A stretch of 62,676 nt of DNA from Gemmatimonadaceae bacterium (lineage in GTDB: Bacteria; Gemmatimonadota; Gemmatimonadetes; Gemmatimonadales; Gemmatimonadaceae), in assembly GCA_014379355.1 (NCBI GenBank), contig JACMLX010000211.1, forward strand, positions 1 through 62,676, given 5' to 3'. The notes beneath the pieces are model-generated. The model worked only from the letters and a program-made list of their open reading frames with translations, searched no databases and was not told where the DNA came from. The translations under genes and the position numbers were made by a program. This document shows, one piece after another, positions 17,406 to 25,362 of this stretch. How positions within the stretch are numbered: the stretch's first letter is position 1; every line of letters begins with the position of its first letter.

Positions 17406-18005
17406 GCGTTCTTCAGGCCACGCATGCATTGCGGTCTGCACCACGCGATCCATCGCGTCCGCAGAGGCTCCGTTCTTCGCCAGGATGCTCAGCCCTGACA
17501 TCACCGCGCTGAAGTAATCAGCCAGCGCCGTGGTGTCACACGCGGGCGTCAACTGCCCCTCGTTTCGTGCACGCACGAGCCGTGCAGCGAGCGTCGAGTG
17601 ACCCGACGCCATTGCCGACGCCAACGCCTCTCGGATCTCGCTCGAGTGGGCCGCCGCCGTTCCGCCAAGTGTTTCGCGCACGATGAGGCAGGCGCTCGAC
17701 GACTGACATCGCGCGTGCGACGCCACCATGTCGTGGAGCAGCAACGCGACCGCTCGCCGGCAGTCGGGCTCGCCATCGAGCAGCGCCGTCCGATGCGCCT
17801 CCTGCGCGTCGGTGTACCGCCGCAGCGCGGCAATGAACAGCGCCTCCTTGTTGCCGTACGCGGCATACAGGCTCGGCTTGCAGATGCCCATCGCCTCGGT
17901 CAACGCCTGCACGGACGCGCCTTCGAACCCGTCGCGCTGGAAAACGGCCAGCGCCTGATCGAGTGCTGAGTTCGTATCGAATTCGCGCGGTCGCCCTCGG
18001 GTCAT
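17376..18005 (-). CDS. TetR-family repressor
   Basis: A 209-residue TetR/AcrR regulator. The N-terminal helix-turn-helix (about 10-55) has the typical ALTEAMGICKPSLYAAYGNK ending. The C-terminal ligand domain has three cysteines around 95-110 (DCRRAV, ARCQSSSACLI). NemR-type repressors sense electrophiles through cysteine in this domain. The gene is divergent from the Old Yellow Enzyme gene, and a 26-bp palindrome lies between them, so this protein very likely represses the flavoenzyme and itself. The ATG at 18005 starts the usual TRGRPREFD beginning. Confidence 0.92.
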   Translation of the reverse strand: MTRGRPREFDTNSALDQALAVFQRDGFEGASVQALTEAMGICKPSLYAAYGNKEALFIAALRRYTDAQEAHRTALLDGEPDCRRAVALLLHDMVASHARCQSSSACLIVRETLGGTAAAHSSEIREALASAMASGHSTLAARLVRARNEGQLTPACDTTALADYFSAVMSGLSILAKNGASADAMDRVVQTAMHAWPEERSPRIAQRHA

Positions 18006-18025
18006 CGCGGCAGGGAAGAGGGAAG

Positions 18026-18053
18026 TTGACAAATCTGTACTGAGCGGTATGTA
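18026..18053 (+). promoter_or_regulatory. promoter of the Old Yellow Enzyme gene
   Basis: A TTGACA -35 at 18026-18031 and TATGTA at 18048-18053 with a 16-bp spacer. The -10 lies inside the TetR operator, so a bound repressor would block RNA polymerase. Confidence 0.65.
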
Positions 18054-18064
18054 TACCACTCAGT
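18039..18064. promoter_or_regulatory. 26-bp TetR operator
   Basis: Two 13-nt half-sites (ACTGAG-C/T-GGTAT-A/G) face each other with only two mismatched positions. The site lies between the tetR start and the flavoenzyme gene and overlaps the -10 of the latter. Location and symmetry identify it as the likely operator. Confidence 0.8.
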
Positions 18065-18127
18065 ATATATCACTTCGGCACAGGTGGAAAGCCGGAGCGT
18101 CCCAGTCACTTCTGGAGGAGCTGCACC

Positions 18128-19207
18128 ATGCTGTTCGATTCCTTTACACTCGGCAAGCTGGCGTTGCGCAACCGGCTTGTCATGGCCCCCATGACCCGCA
18201 ATCGGGCGACCGCCGATCATGTGCCGACCGCAATCATGGCCACCTACTACGCACAGCGCGCGAGTCTCGGCCTGATCGTCACGGAAGGCACGGCGCCGTC
18301 GGCAGATGGTGCGGGTTACGCGCGGATTCCCGGTCTGTACAACGACGCGCAGGTCTCCGCCTGGAAAGTCGTGACAGACGCGGTGCATGCTGCGGGCGGC
18401 CACATCTTCGCGCAGATCATGCACACCGGTCGTGCCTCGCACGTGGACAACCTTCCGCCCGGCGCCCGCGTCGTCAGCTCCAGCGCGACGCCGCTGCCGG
18501 ATCCCGTCTACACCGATTCACAGGCGCTGCAGCCGGCGTCCCCGCCGCACGCGCTCACGGAGGCCGAGATCGCAGCGGTGGTCGCCGAATACGCCGACAG
18601 CGCGCGTCACGCGATCGCGGCGGGCTTCGATGGCATCGAACTGCATGGCGCGAACGGCTACCTGATCGATCAGTTCCTGAATGGCAATCACAACACGCGC
18701 ACCGACGGCTATGGCGGCAGTGCCGACAATCGCAATCGCTTTGCGCTCGACGTCGCGAAGGCGACGACGGCCGCCATCGGCGCGGACCGTGTCGGATTCC
18801 GAATGTCGCCGCACGGCAACTTCAATGGCATGGGTTCGTTCGACGGCGACGACGCGCAGTTCATCGCGCTGGCGACGGCGCTCGGAAAGCTCGGTCTCGT
18901 GTACCTGCATCTCGTGAATCACGAGTCGATGGGCAATCCGCCGCTGCCGGCCACATTGTCAGCGGAGCTGAAGGCTGCATTCGGTGGAACGTTCATCGCT
19001 TCGGGCGGGCTCGATGCGGAGAAAGGCGAGGCGCTGTTGCAGAGCGGCGCGGCAGACCTGATCGCCTTCGGACGCGCCGCACTGGCGACGCCCGACCTCG
19101 TGGAGCGTCTCGCCAGTGAAGCGCCGTTGAACACGCCGGACTTCGGCACGTTCTATACGCCGGGCGAGCCGGGCTACACCGACTATCCGGTGTTGGCCGC
19201 GACGTGA
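18128..19207 (+). CDS. Old Yellow Enzyme family ene-reductase (NemA-like)
   Basis: A 359-residue FMN flavoprotein of the OYE family, which uses NAD(P)H to reduce electrophilic alkenes, quinones or nitro-compounds in the cytosol. Visible features are the N-terminal LFDSFTLGKLALRNR, MAPMTRNRA, the active-site region QIMHTGRASH, and the phosphate-binding C-terminus (FGRAALATPDLVERL). The length fits E. coli NemA (365). A strong GGAGGAG lies 7 nt before the ATG. The TetR operator upstream predicts induction by a reactive electrophile, as in the nemR-nemA system. Confidence 0.94.
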   Translation: MLFDSFTLGKLALRNRLVMAPMTRNRATADHVPTAIMATYYAQRASLGLIVTEGTAPSADGAGYARIPGLYNDAQVSAWKVVTDAVHAAGGHIFAQIMHTGRASHVDNLPPGARVVSSSATPLPDPVYTDSQALQPASPPHALTEAEIAAVVAEYADSARHAIAAGFDGIELHGANGYLIDQFLNGNHNTRTDGYGGSADNRNRFALDVAKATTAAIGADRVGFRMSPHGNFNGMGSFDGDDAQFIALATALGKLGLVYLHLVNHESMGNPPLPATLSAELKAAFGGTFIASGGLDAEKGEALLQSGAADLIAFGRAALATPDLVERLASEAPLNTPDFGTFYTPGEPGYTDYPVLAAT

Positions 19208-19218
19208 TGTCCGGGATC

Positions 19219-19248
19219 AGGGGTCGGAGCGTTCGCGCTTCGACCCCT
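19219..19248 (+). terminator. hairpin terminator after the OYE gene
   Basis: A 13-nt arm (19219-19231) pairs with 19236-19248 around a TTCG tetraloop with one mismatch. It starts 12 nt after the stop codon. The U-tract is poor, so it may need Rho or act as a 3' stabiliser. Confidence 0.6.
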
Positions 19249-19365
19249 TGAAGCGGGAGCGGCATCCGCGGCGGCGTGATCGAGTTGCACGCTGGCGCGT
19301 GGGTGCAACGCGGGCGATTCTGTCGGGGTCCACTCGCATGCGTTGATTCGCCCTGGAGCCCGATC

Positions 19366-21204
19366 GTGCCGACCCCGGAAGACCTGCTCGACCAGTTGCA
19401 TCGTGATCTCAGCACGGCCGATCACGATGAGGAGGCCACGGGGATCGACCGTCGCCAGTTCATGTTCTATTCGCTGGTGAGCGCGGCTGCGACGACGTTC
19501 GGCGCCAGTGCGGTGCAGGCGCAACGTGCACTCGCCGCAGGTGGCGCGACGCGCTTCGCATCGGCGAGCGGCCGCACCCTCATCGAGCAGGCGCAGCAAG
19601 CGGTGGCGACGCTCGGCAACGGCGAAGCGCCGGCGCTGCAGTTCCAGCCGTATCCGGGTGGTACGGGCGCCTTGATGGAGAAGCTGGCGCGCGAACGAGG
19701 CCGCGTGGCGTTCGATCGTGCGGTGTTCACGGTCCCGAAGTTCACCGGCGCGGTGCCGACCGATCCGGATGACATCGCGTTCCTGCCGGCACATCGTCTC
19801 GCCGCGATGATCCGCGAACGCAAGATCACATCGGTCGCGCTGACGGACCTCTATCTCGCGCGCCTCAAGCGACTCAATCCGACGCTGCTTTGTGCGGTGA
19901 CGATCATGGAGGAGTCCGCGCGACGTGAAGCCGCACAGGCCGATGCTGAACTGAAGGCGGGCAAGTATCGTGGTCCGCTGCACGGCTTGCCGTATGGCGT
20001 GAAGGACCTGTTCAACACGAAGGGCGTGCCGACGACATGGGGCGCGCAGGATTTCGCGGAGCGCGTCATCGACGAGGATGCGGACGTCGTGATCCGACTG
20101 CGTGAGGCTGGTGCGGTACTGATCGCGAAACTGTCGACGGGGCTGTTCGCGCAGAACGATCAGTGGTTCCGTGGCCGTACCAACAATCCGTGGAATCTCG
20201 TGCAGGGCTCGAGCGGATCATCGGCCGGACCGGCGTCCGCCACGGCCGCTGGTTGTGTCGCGTTCGGCATCGGCACCGAGACGCAGGGATCGATCGTGAG
20301 CCCGGCGGTGCGCTGCGGGCTGAGCGCCTTGCGTCCGACGTTCGGTCGCGTCAGTCGGCAGGGCGGCATGGTGCTGGCATGGTCGCAGGATCGCGTCGGC
20401 CCGATCTGCCGGACGGTCGAAGACTGCGCCATGGTGTTCAACGTCATTCATGGCGCGGACGAGAAGGATCCGTCGACGATCACCACGCCGTTCAACTTCG
20501 ATCGCAACATCGCACTCGCGGCACTACGCATCGGCGTCGATGCGAACGCGCCGAAGGAATTCGTCGAGAAGCTGAAGGAACTCGGCATGAAGCCGAAGGA
20601 GATCGGCGCACGGCCCACGGTGGCCGGAGTCGGGCAGGGGAGCCTCAACGTCGAATATGCGGCGGCGTTCGATTCGTACGTGCAGCGCAAGGCGAAGGAG
20701 ATCGGGCTCGACCTGAACGCACTGCCCGAACCGCCGCGTGCAGGCACGACACCCGCCACGCCGCCGGCACCGACCACGCCACCAGCGACGCCCGTCAGCC
20801 CGATGGCTCCGGCCGACTGGAATCCACGCTTCGTCAACGGGCGCACCGTGCGTGCGTTCGACTACGTGCAGAACCAGCGTCGCCGTTACATGCTCGTCAG
20901 CGCGTGGGGCGATTTCATGAAGAATCTCGACATGTTCATCGGCAATCCGTTCGCCGATGTCGCGCCGAATGCACAGACGGGTCACCCATGTGTGGTCGTG
21001 CCGTACAAGCTGGATGTACCGGTGCAGCAGCAGGGCGGTGGCGCCCGACCGGCGGGCGCACCGACGCCGGCGCCGCTCGATCTCAAGCCGCAGCCGATCT
21101 GTGCGGTGATCGTCGGTGCCTTGTACAACGATGATCGCATCCTGTCGGTCGCACATCAGTTCCAGTCGCACACGGACGTGCACACGAAACGGCCCACGCT
21201 GTGA
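19366..21204 (+). CDS. Tat-exported amidase-signature enzyme
   Basis: A 612-residue amidase-signature hydrolase. The N-terminus has GIDRRQFMFYSLVSAAA, a twin-arginine signal at about 26-52. The Ser-Ser-Lys triad is Lys213 (YGVKDLF), cis-Ser285 (GSSGSSAG) and nucleophile Ser309 (GTETQGSIV). A Pro/Ala/Thr-rich insert at about residues 457-485 interrupts the C-terminal half of the domain. GTG 19366 is preferred because GGAG stands about 7 nt upstream; codons further upstream fit no signal peptide. Relatives include GatA and fatty-acid or peptide amidases; the substrate here is unknown. It is probably folded with no cofactor, so Tat use may reflect fast folding. Confidence 0.9.
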   Translation: MPTPEDLLDQLHRDLSTADHDEEATGIDRRQFMFYSLVSAAATTFGASAVQAQRALAAGGATRFASASGRTLIEQAQQAVATLGNGEAPALQFQPYPGGTGALMEKLARERGRVAFDRAVFTVPKFTGAVPTDPDDIAFLPAHRLAAMIRERKITSVALTDLYLARLKRLNPTLLCAVTIMEESARREAAQADAELKAGKYRGPLHGLPYGVKDLFNTKGVPTTWGAQDFAERVIDEDADVVIRLREAGAVLIAKLSTGLFAQNDQWFRGRTNNPWNLVQGSSGSSAGPASATAAGCVAFGIGTETQGSIVSPAVRCGLSALRPTFGRVSRQGGMVLAWSQDRVGPICRTVEDCAMVFNVIHGADEKDPSTITTPFNFDRNIALAALRIGVDANAPKEFVEKLKELGMKPKEIGARPTVAGVGQGSLNVEYAAAFDSYVQRKAKEIGLDLNALPEPPRAGTTPATPPAPTTPPATPVSPMAPADWNPRFVNGRTVRAFDYVQNQRRRYMLVSAWGDFMKNLDMFIGNPFADVAPNAQTGHPCVVVPYKLDVPVQQQGGGARPAGAPTPAPLDLKPQPICAVIVGALYNDDRILSVAHQFQSHTDVHTKRPTL

Positions 21205-21245
21205 GGGGTGCGCCGCGCTGAACGGCAGCGCACGCAGCGTAGTTC

Positions 21246-21279
21246 TTGACACGGAATCCAATATAGTGGATAATGTGTC
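21246..21279 (+). promoter_or_regulatory. promoter with 31-bp dyad operator of the XRE-cupin gene
   Basis: A TTGACA -35 at 21246-21251, a 17-bp spacer and a GATAAT -10 at 21269-21274. Superposed is a spaced dyad at 21249-21279, GACAC-3-ATCCA-6-TGGAT-3-GTGTC. The predicted start point, about 7 nt past the -10, coincides with the ATG at 21281, so the mRNA would be leaderless. The dyad covers the -10, implying autorepression by the encoded regulator. Confidence 0.75.
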
Positions 21280-21280
21280 C

Positions 21281-21883
21281 ATGCCTCTTGCATCGCCGCC
21301 GGACCTCACTGGGCGTATCGCGGACCGCGTGCGCGAGTTGCGCACCGCGCAGGGTCAGTCGCTCGACGCGCTCGCCGCGACGTGTGGTGTGAGTCGCTCG
21401 ATGATCTCGCTGATCGAGCGCGGTGAGACGAGTCCGACGGCGGTGGTGCTGGAGAGGCTCGCGGCCGGACTGGGCGTGACGCTCGCGTCGCTGTTCGATG
21501 CACCGTCCGACGATCGTACGGTGCCGGTCGGTCCACTCTCGCGTCGCGTCGATCAGGTCGAGTGGCAGGACCCGGCCTCCGGGTATCGGCGCCGCAACGT
21601 CTCACCCCCGGGCGTCACGCCGCCCGTGCAGATCGTCGAGGTGTTCTTCCCGGCCGGAGCGCGGGTGGCCTTCGATGTCGGTACGCGGGATGTCCGCGTC
21701 TCGCAGCAGGTCTGGATCCTCGACGGTGCGATGGACATCACGCTCGGCGATGAGCGTCACCGCCTGAAGGACGGCGACTGTCTCGCGATGCGACTCGATC
21801 GCCCGACGATGTTTCACAATCCGACGCGCAAGCCCGCACGGTACGCGGTCGTGTTGTTCGCCGAGCACCTGCCGAACCGATGA
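21281..21883 (+). CDS. XRE-family regulator with C-terminal cupin
   Basis: A 200-residue regulator. An XRE helix-turn-helix (about 10-66) carries SLDALAATCGVSRSMISLIERG, here noted only as the SRSMISLIERG recognition part. A cupin_2 effector domain follows (about 105-195; VEVFFPAGARV, QQVWILDGAMDITLGDE). Such proteins bind small metabolites in the cupin and often control amino-acid, polyamine or detoxification genes next door. The ATG at 21281 follows directly on a strong promoter with an overlapping dyad. The next gene is an acetyltransferase on the same strand 87 nt away, a likely target. Confidence 0.9.
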   Translation: MPLASPPDLTGRIADRVRELRTAQGQSLDALAATCGVSRSMISLIERGETSPTAVVLERLAAGLGVTLASLFDAPSDDRTVPVGPLSRRVDQVEWQDPASGYRRRNVSPPGVTPPVQIVEVFFPAGARVAFDVGTRDVRVSQQVWILDGAMDITLGDERHRLKDGDCLAMRLDRPTMFHNPTRKPARYAVVLFAEHLPNR

Positions 21884-21970
21884 TCGTGCCGGCAGATGAA
21901 CGGTCCGGTGGCGAGAAGGGCACAGCCTGCGGCATGCCATTGCCTGCCTGCCCGACAGCGAGGCGTAACC

Positions 21971-22486
21971 GTGCAGCACGCTGAGCGCGGGATCACGATT
22001 CGTCCGGCCATCGCAGCCGACGCGGACGCGATCGTGGCGATCTACAATCACTTCGTGCTGCACACGATCGTGACCTTCGAGGAAGACGTGATCGATGCCG
22101 CGGAGATGACGCGGCGCATGCGCGGCGTCTGGAATGCGTCGCTGCCATGGCTGGTCGCGGAAGACGCGGGACGGCTCCTGGGCTACGCGTACGCGGGCAA
22201 GTGGAAGGAGCGATACGGCTATCGGTTCTCGGTCGAAAGCACGGTGTATTGTGCGCCGGACGTGGTGGGTCGCGGCGTGGGGACGCGACTGTATGCCGAA
22301 CTGTTTCCGATGCTGCGCGCACGTGGCGTTCATGCGGTGATGGGCGGCATCGCACTGCCGAACGACGGCAGTGTGGCGCTCCACGAAAAATTCGGCATGC
22401 AGAAGGTCGCGCACTTCGAGCAGACCGGCTTCAAGTTCGGCGGCTGGATCGACGTCGGTTACTGGGAACTGCTGATCACGGCGTGA
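21971..22486 (+). CDS. GNAT N-acetyltransferase, phosphinothricin-acetyltransferase-like
   Basis: A 171-residue cytosolic GNAT enzyme. It has the beginning ITIRPAIAADADAIVAIYN, the early loop FEEDVIDAAEM, the acetyl-CoA pyrophosphate loop (VVGRGVGTRLY) and the C-terminal GFKFGGWIDVGYWEL typical of the PAT/MnaT subgroup. These transfer acetyl groups to phosphinothricin, methionine sulfone or related amino-acid analogues. Start GTG 21971 follows the family length. It lies downstream of the XRE-cupin gene and may be co-regulated with it. Confidence 0.88.
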   Translation: MQHAERGITIRPAIAADADAIVAIYNHFVLHTIVTFEEDVIDAAEMTRRMRGVWNASLPWLVAEDAGRLLGYAYAGKWKERYGYRFSVESTVYCAPDVVGRGVGTRLYAELFPMLRARGVHAVMGGIALPNDGSVALHEKFGMQKVAHFEQTGFKFGGWIDVGYWELLITA

Positions 22487-22495
22487 GCGTGGACA

Positions 22496-23059
22496 TCATG
22501 CGGCGGCGAAGGCAGGGTGCGCCCGCACGGCGCGTACCTGCTCGCGATGGCGATCGAGGTGAAACCGCAGAAACTCGAGTCGCTGCCACACATCCATCGG
22601 CCCCGAGAGCGGATGCGGGAAGATCACGGTGTCGAGTGCAACGCCGCTCGCTTCCAGTTGCTTGAGCGCTGCACCGAGTGCCTCGAGCACGGCATGGCCA
22701 CCGCGGAGTGCCGCGATCCAGTAGCCGATGGGTGCACCCCACGTCGGTGCGGCGATCGGCGGCACCGTCTCCTTCTCTCGCCAGGTCGCGGCGATGATCG
22801 CCTCGACAGGCCGTCCGGCGTGGACCGGCTCACCGCTCCAGACCGGCCGACCGTGCGCGATGCCGTCGAGGGCCTTCCACAGTCCGAATGTGCCGCTGCG
22901 TTCGGCGAGCGTCATGTGTTCGGTGAGATCCGCCAGGGACCAGGCGTCGGGCGAGGGTCGAAAGTGTGATTGCCCGGGCGTCGGCTGCCCGAGCGCCGTG
23001 AGGAAGGCGTCTCGCGCTGCCGATGCATCAGCGATCAGGATGTCCACGCGGTGCAGCAC
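22496..23059 (-). CDS. DinB-family protein
   Basis: A 187-residue four-helix-bundle protein of the DinB/YfiT superfamily. The three histidines expected for the metal site are present: one in LTEHMTLAERS (about residue 48) and two in FHLDRHREQVR near the C-terminus. DinB-like enzymes use thiol cofactors (bacillithiol, mycothiol or glutathione) in conjugation or detoxification, but many members are uncharacterised. It is 21 nt downstream of the NTF2-like gene, so the pair forms a small operon; its 3' end meets the GNAT gene convergently. Confidence 0.85.
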   Translation of the reverse strand: MLHRVDILIADASAARDAFLTALGQPTPGQSHFRPSPDAWSLADLTEHMTLAERSGTFGLWKALDGIAHGRPVWSGEPVHAGRPVEAIIAATWREKETVPPIAAPTWGAPIGYWIAALRGGHAVLEALGAALKQLEASGVALDTVIFPHPLSGPMDVWQRLEFLRFHLDRHREQVRAVRAHPAFAAA

Positions 23060-23080
23060 GGGTACGCCTCCAGGATGTCG

Positions 23081-23458
23081 TTATTCGAATACTTCCGATT
23101 CCAAAAACCAGCCAACGTCCGTCAGCTGCCAGACGGCGCGGTACACGCCCTGCATCTCGCGCACGTGGGCACCGGCGCGCCAGCGTCCCACCCAGCGGCC
23201 GCGTTCCGTCGCGCGGGTCGCAGGGTGGTGCATCGCGATCGCATCGGGTGTGCGAACGTAGCCGAGAAAGTCGCGTTCCGCGAATTGTTCGGCAAAGGCC
23301 TTTCGTGATGCTTCAAGACCAATGAGTATCGGCCCGCCGGCGACGGATACCGAGATGTCGGGTGACATCAGGGCCACGACGCGGTCGGCGGAACGGGCGG
23401 CGATTGCCGCATTGGACTCGGCACGGCGCTGGCGGACGGAGGCTGCGGGGTCGGTCAT
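23081..23458 (-). CDS. SnoaL/DUF4440-like (NTF2 fold) protein
   Basis: A 125-residue protein of the NTF2-like superfamily, judged from its size, the N-terminal helix RRAESNAAIAARSADRVV, the strand MSPDISVSVAGG and the aromatic-lined end WQLTDVGWFLESEVF. It contains no signal peptide, so it is cytosolic. Members bind small hydrophobic ligands or act as isomerases/hydratases; nothing in the sequence fixes a substrate. First gene of the two-gene operon with DinB. Confidence 0.78.
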   Translation of the reverse strand: MTDPAASVRQRRAESNAAIAARSADRVVALMSPDISVSVAGGPILIGLEASRKAFAEQFAERDFLGYVRTPDAIAMHHPATRATERGRWVGRWRAGAHVREMQGVYRAVWQLTDVGWFLESEVFE

Positions 23459-23508
23459 GTGAGGCGGGGCGACAGGGTGTCGGACGTTGTTCAGGCGGCC
23501 GGGCAGTC

Positions 23509-23556
23509 ACTTTGTGGCGCAAAGTACTTGACAGATCGACCGCACGTCTGTATTCG
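23509..23556 (+). promoter_or_regulatory. operator ACTTTG-N5-CAAAGT and promoter
   Basis: A perfect inverted repeat at 23509-23525 (ACTTTG, 5-nt spacer, CAAAGT) sits 2 nt upstream of a TTGACA -35 (23528-23533). TATTCG at 23551-23556 is the likely -10 after 17 bp. The start point would fall within a few nt of the ATG at 23564. The PF13601 winged-helix protein encoded second in this operon is the natural candidate to bind it. Confidence 0.7.
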
Positions 23557-23563
23557 TTGAATC

Positions 23564-24208
23564 ATGGCCACTCCGCTCCGGCAGCCGCCGGCCGATCCGC
23601 CGGCGCTCCATGACCGCGCGATTCAGGACCTGTCCTTCATCCGCCGGACGATGGAGGGCGCTTCGTCCTTCACCGACGTGCCTGGATGGGGACTGGTCGG
23701 CCTCGGCCTGACGGCCGTCGCCGCCGCGCTGTTCGCCGGCGCACAAGCGAACGCCGGACAGTGGCTCGGTGTGTGGCTTTGCGAGGCAGGGATCGGCGCG
23801 TCGATCGGTGGCATCGCGACATGGCGCAAGATGCGGCGACGTGGACGAGCCGCCGGCGCACCGATGCTCAGCGCACCGGCACGCAAATTCCTGTTCGGCT
23901 TCTATCCGGCGATGCTGGCTGGAGCGGTGCTCACGTTCGCGCTCGTCGATCCGTCGTCACTCACACGCGACGTGACCGCGATTCCCCGGGTGCTGCCTGG
24001 CTTGTGGCTCCTTCTGTATGGCGTCGGCATCACCACGGCTGGTGCGTTCTCCGTGCGGGCCGTGCCGCTGATGGGTGCGGGGTTGATGACGTTCGGCACC
24101 GTCGCACTGGTGGTGCCCGGTGTCTCCGCGACGCTGATGCTCGCGTTCGGGTTCGGAGTCTGGCAGATCGCCTTCGGTATCTGGATTGCGCGGAGGCATG
24201 GTGGCTAA
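23564..24208 (+). CDS. six-TM membrane protein linked to a PF13601 regulator
   Basis: A 214-residue membrane protein with about six hydrophobic segments (about 45-60, 65-88, 107-127, 138-158, 160-180, 183-205). It has no catalytic motif that I recognise. The N-terminal 40 residues are polar and include SFIRRTMEGASSFTDVPGW, which I associate with this small family. Its stop overlaps the start of the winged-helix regulator gene, so the two are made together. This gene pair (membrane protein plus PF13601 repressor) recurs in several phyla; its function is not known. Confidence 0.8.
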   Translation: MATPLRQPPADPPALHDRAIQDLSFIRRTMEGASSFTDVPGWGLVGLGLTAVAAALFAGAQANAGQWLGVWLCEAGIGASIGGIATWRKMRRRGRAAGAPMLSAPARKFLFGFYPAMLAGAVLTFALVDPSSLTRDVTAIPRVLPGLWLLLYGVGITTAGAFSVRAVPLMGAGLMTFGTVALVVPGVSATLMLAFGFGVWQIAFGIWIARRHGG

Positions 24209-24593
24209 GCGTGGAACGTCGGCCGCCGTGTCGAAGGCATCGGAACGGGCCGCACCGAGTCCGACCCTGACGACCGTGGACGGCAACGAGTCGTCGCCGC
24301 TCGCACTCGATCGCCTGATTCACGAACGCATCCGGCTGGCGATCGTGAGCACGCTGGCCGTGCACGAGATGCTCACCTTCAATGAGCTGAAGGCGTTGCT
24401 CGAGACGACCGACGGGAATCTGTCGGTGCACGCGCGCAAGCTCGAGGATGCACGCTACGTCGCCTGTGTGAAGGGGTATGACGGACGGATTCCGCGCACC
24501 GAATACCGACTCACCGCCACCGGGCGTCAGGCATTGGAGCGGTATCTGTCACACATGGAAGCATTGATTCGTCGTGTCGGAGAGAAGGGCTGA
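24198..24593 (+). CDS. winged-helix regulator, PF13601 type
   Basis: A 131-residue DNA-binding protein of the HTH_34 (PF13601) family, related to ArsR/MarR winged helices. The domain spans about 35-125, with the helix EMLTFNELKALL, the recognition-helix region TDGNLSVHARKLEDA and the wing YDGRIPRTEYRLTATGRQAL. The start is either ATG 24198 or GTG 24201; a GGAGG at 24192-24196 better fits the GTG. It overlaps the membrane protein gene upstream and probably represses the operon through the palindrome before it. Confidence 0.85.
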   Translation: MVAKRGTSAAVSKASERAAPSPTLTTVDGNESSPLALDRLIHERIRLAIVSTLAVHEMLTFNELKALLETTDGNLSVHARKLEDARYVACVKGYDGRIPRTEYRLTATGRQALERYLSHMEALIRRVGEKG

Positions 24594-24675
24594 CGGTGTG
24601 GGACGCAGGTCGAGACTGAACGACATCGTGTGAACACGGGCGCCTCCGGGCGCCTTCTTCCGGGAGACGTACTTT

Positions 24676-25362
24676 ATGAAACAAAGCACTCTGCATTTGC
24701 CCGATCATCTCGCGGTCATCATGGATGGCAACGGACGGTGGGCCGAGCAGCGCGGCCAGCGCCGTTCGATCGGCCACCTTGCCGGTGCACGGGCCATGCG
24801 TGAAGTGGTCGCGCATTGCGCGCGCGCCGGCATTCCGCAGCTCACGCTCTACGCATTCTCGAGCGACAACTGGCGGCGACCGCCGGCGGAAGTGAGTGCG
24901 CTGCTGACGTTGTTCACGTCGCATTTCCGCTCGCAGGGCGTGGCGCTGGCGCGGGCCGGCATCAAGCTGACGGTGATCGGACGCCGATCGCGGCTGCCAA
25001 TGCCGCTCCGCAGCGCGATTCGTGATGCGGAAGCGCGTACCGCGCAGGGCCGCGTGATGCAGCTGCGCGTTGCGATCGACTATTCGAGTCGTGAGGCGAT
25101 TCGCCGCGCTGAGGGCAGCGGCACCTCGCCGGGGGACACCAGCGATGGGTCGCCGATGTTGCCGCCGGTCGATCTGCTCATGCGCACGGGTGGCGAGCGT
25201 CGCCTGTCCGATTTTCTCCTGTGGGAATGTGCGTATGCCGAGCTGTTGTTCCTCGATGTCCTGTGGCCGGACATCACCCCCGCGATTCTGGACGACGCGT
25301 TCGCGGACTTCGCGCGTCGTGACCGTCGGTTCGGCAACGTCTCGCAGCGAGTGAGCGCCTGA
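24676..25362 (+). CDS. uppS: undecaprenyl diphosphate synthase (cis-prenyltransferase)
   Basis: A 228-residue cis-prenyltransferase that condenses isopentenyl diphosphate onto farnesyl diphosphate to make the C55 lipid carrier for peptidoglycan and O-antigen. The diphosphate-binding MDGNGRWA loop (Asp17, Arg21) is intact, as are GHLAGARA, LTLYAFSSDNWRRP and the C-terminal LLWECAYAELLFLD. The conserved RTSGEQRISNF stretch here reads RTGGERRLSDF. The product chain length could therefore differ, or this may be a second copy. The gene overlaps the DUF4173 gene by one base (TGATG), not the cdsA/dxr genes that often follow uppS. Confidence 0.92.
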   Translation: MKQSTLHLPDHLAVIMDGNGRWAEQRGQRRSIGHLAGARAMREVVAHCARAGIPQLTLYAFSSDNWRRPPAEVSALLTLFTSHFRSQGVALARAGIKLTVIGRRSRLPMPLRSAIRDAEARTAQGRVMQLRVAIDYSSREAIRRAEGSGTSPGDTSDGSPMLPPVDLLMRTGGERRLSDFLLWECAYAELLFLDVLWPDITPAILDDAFADFARRDRRFGNVSQRVSA

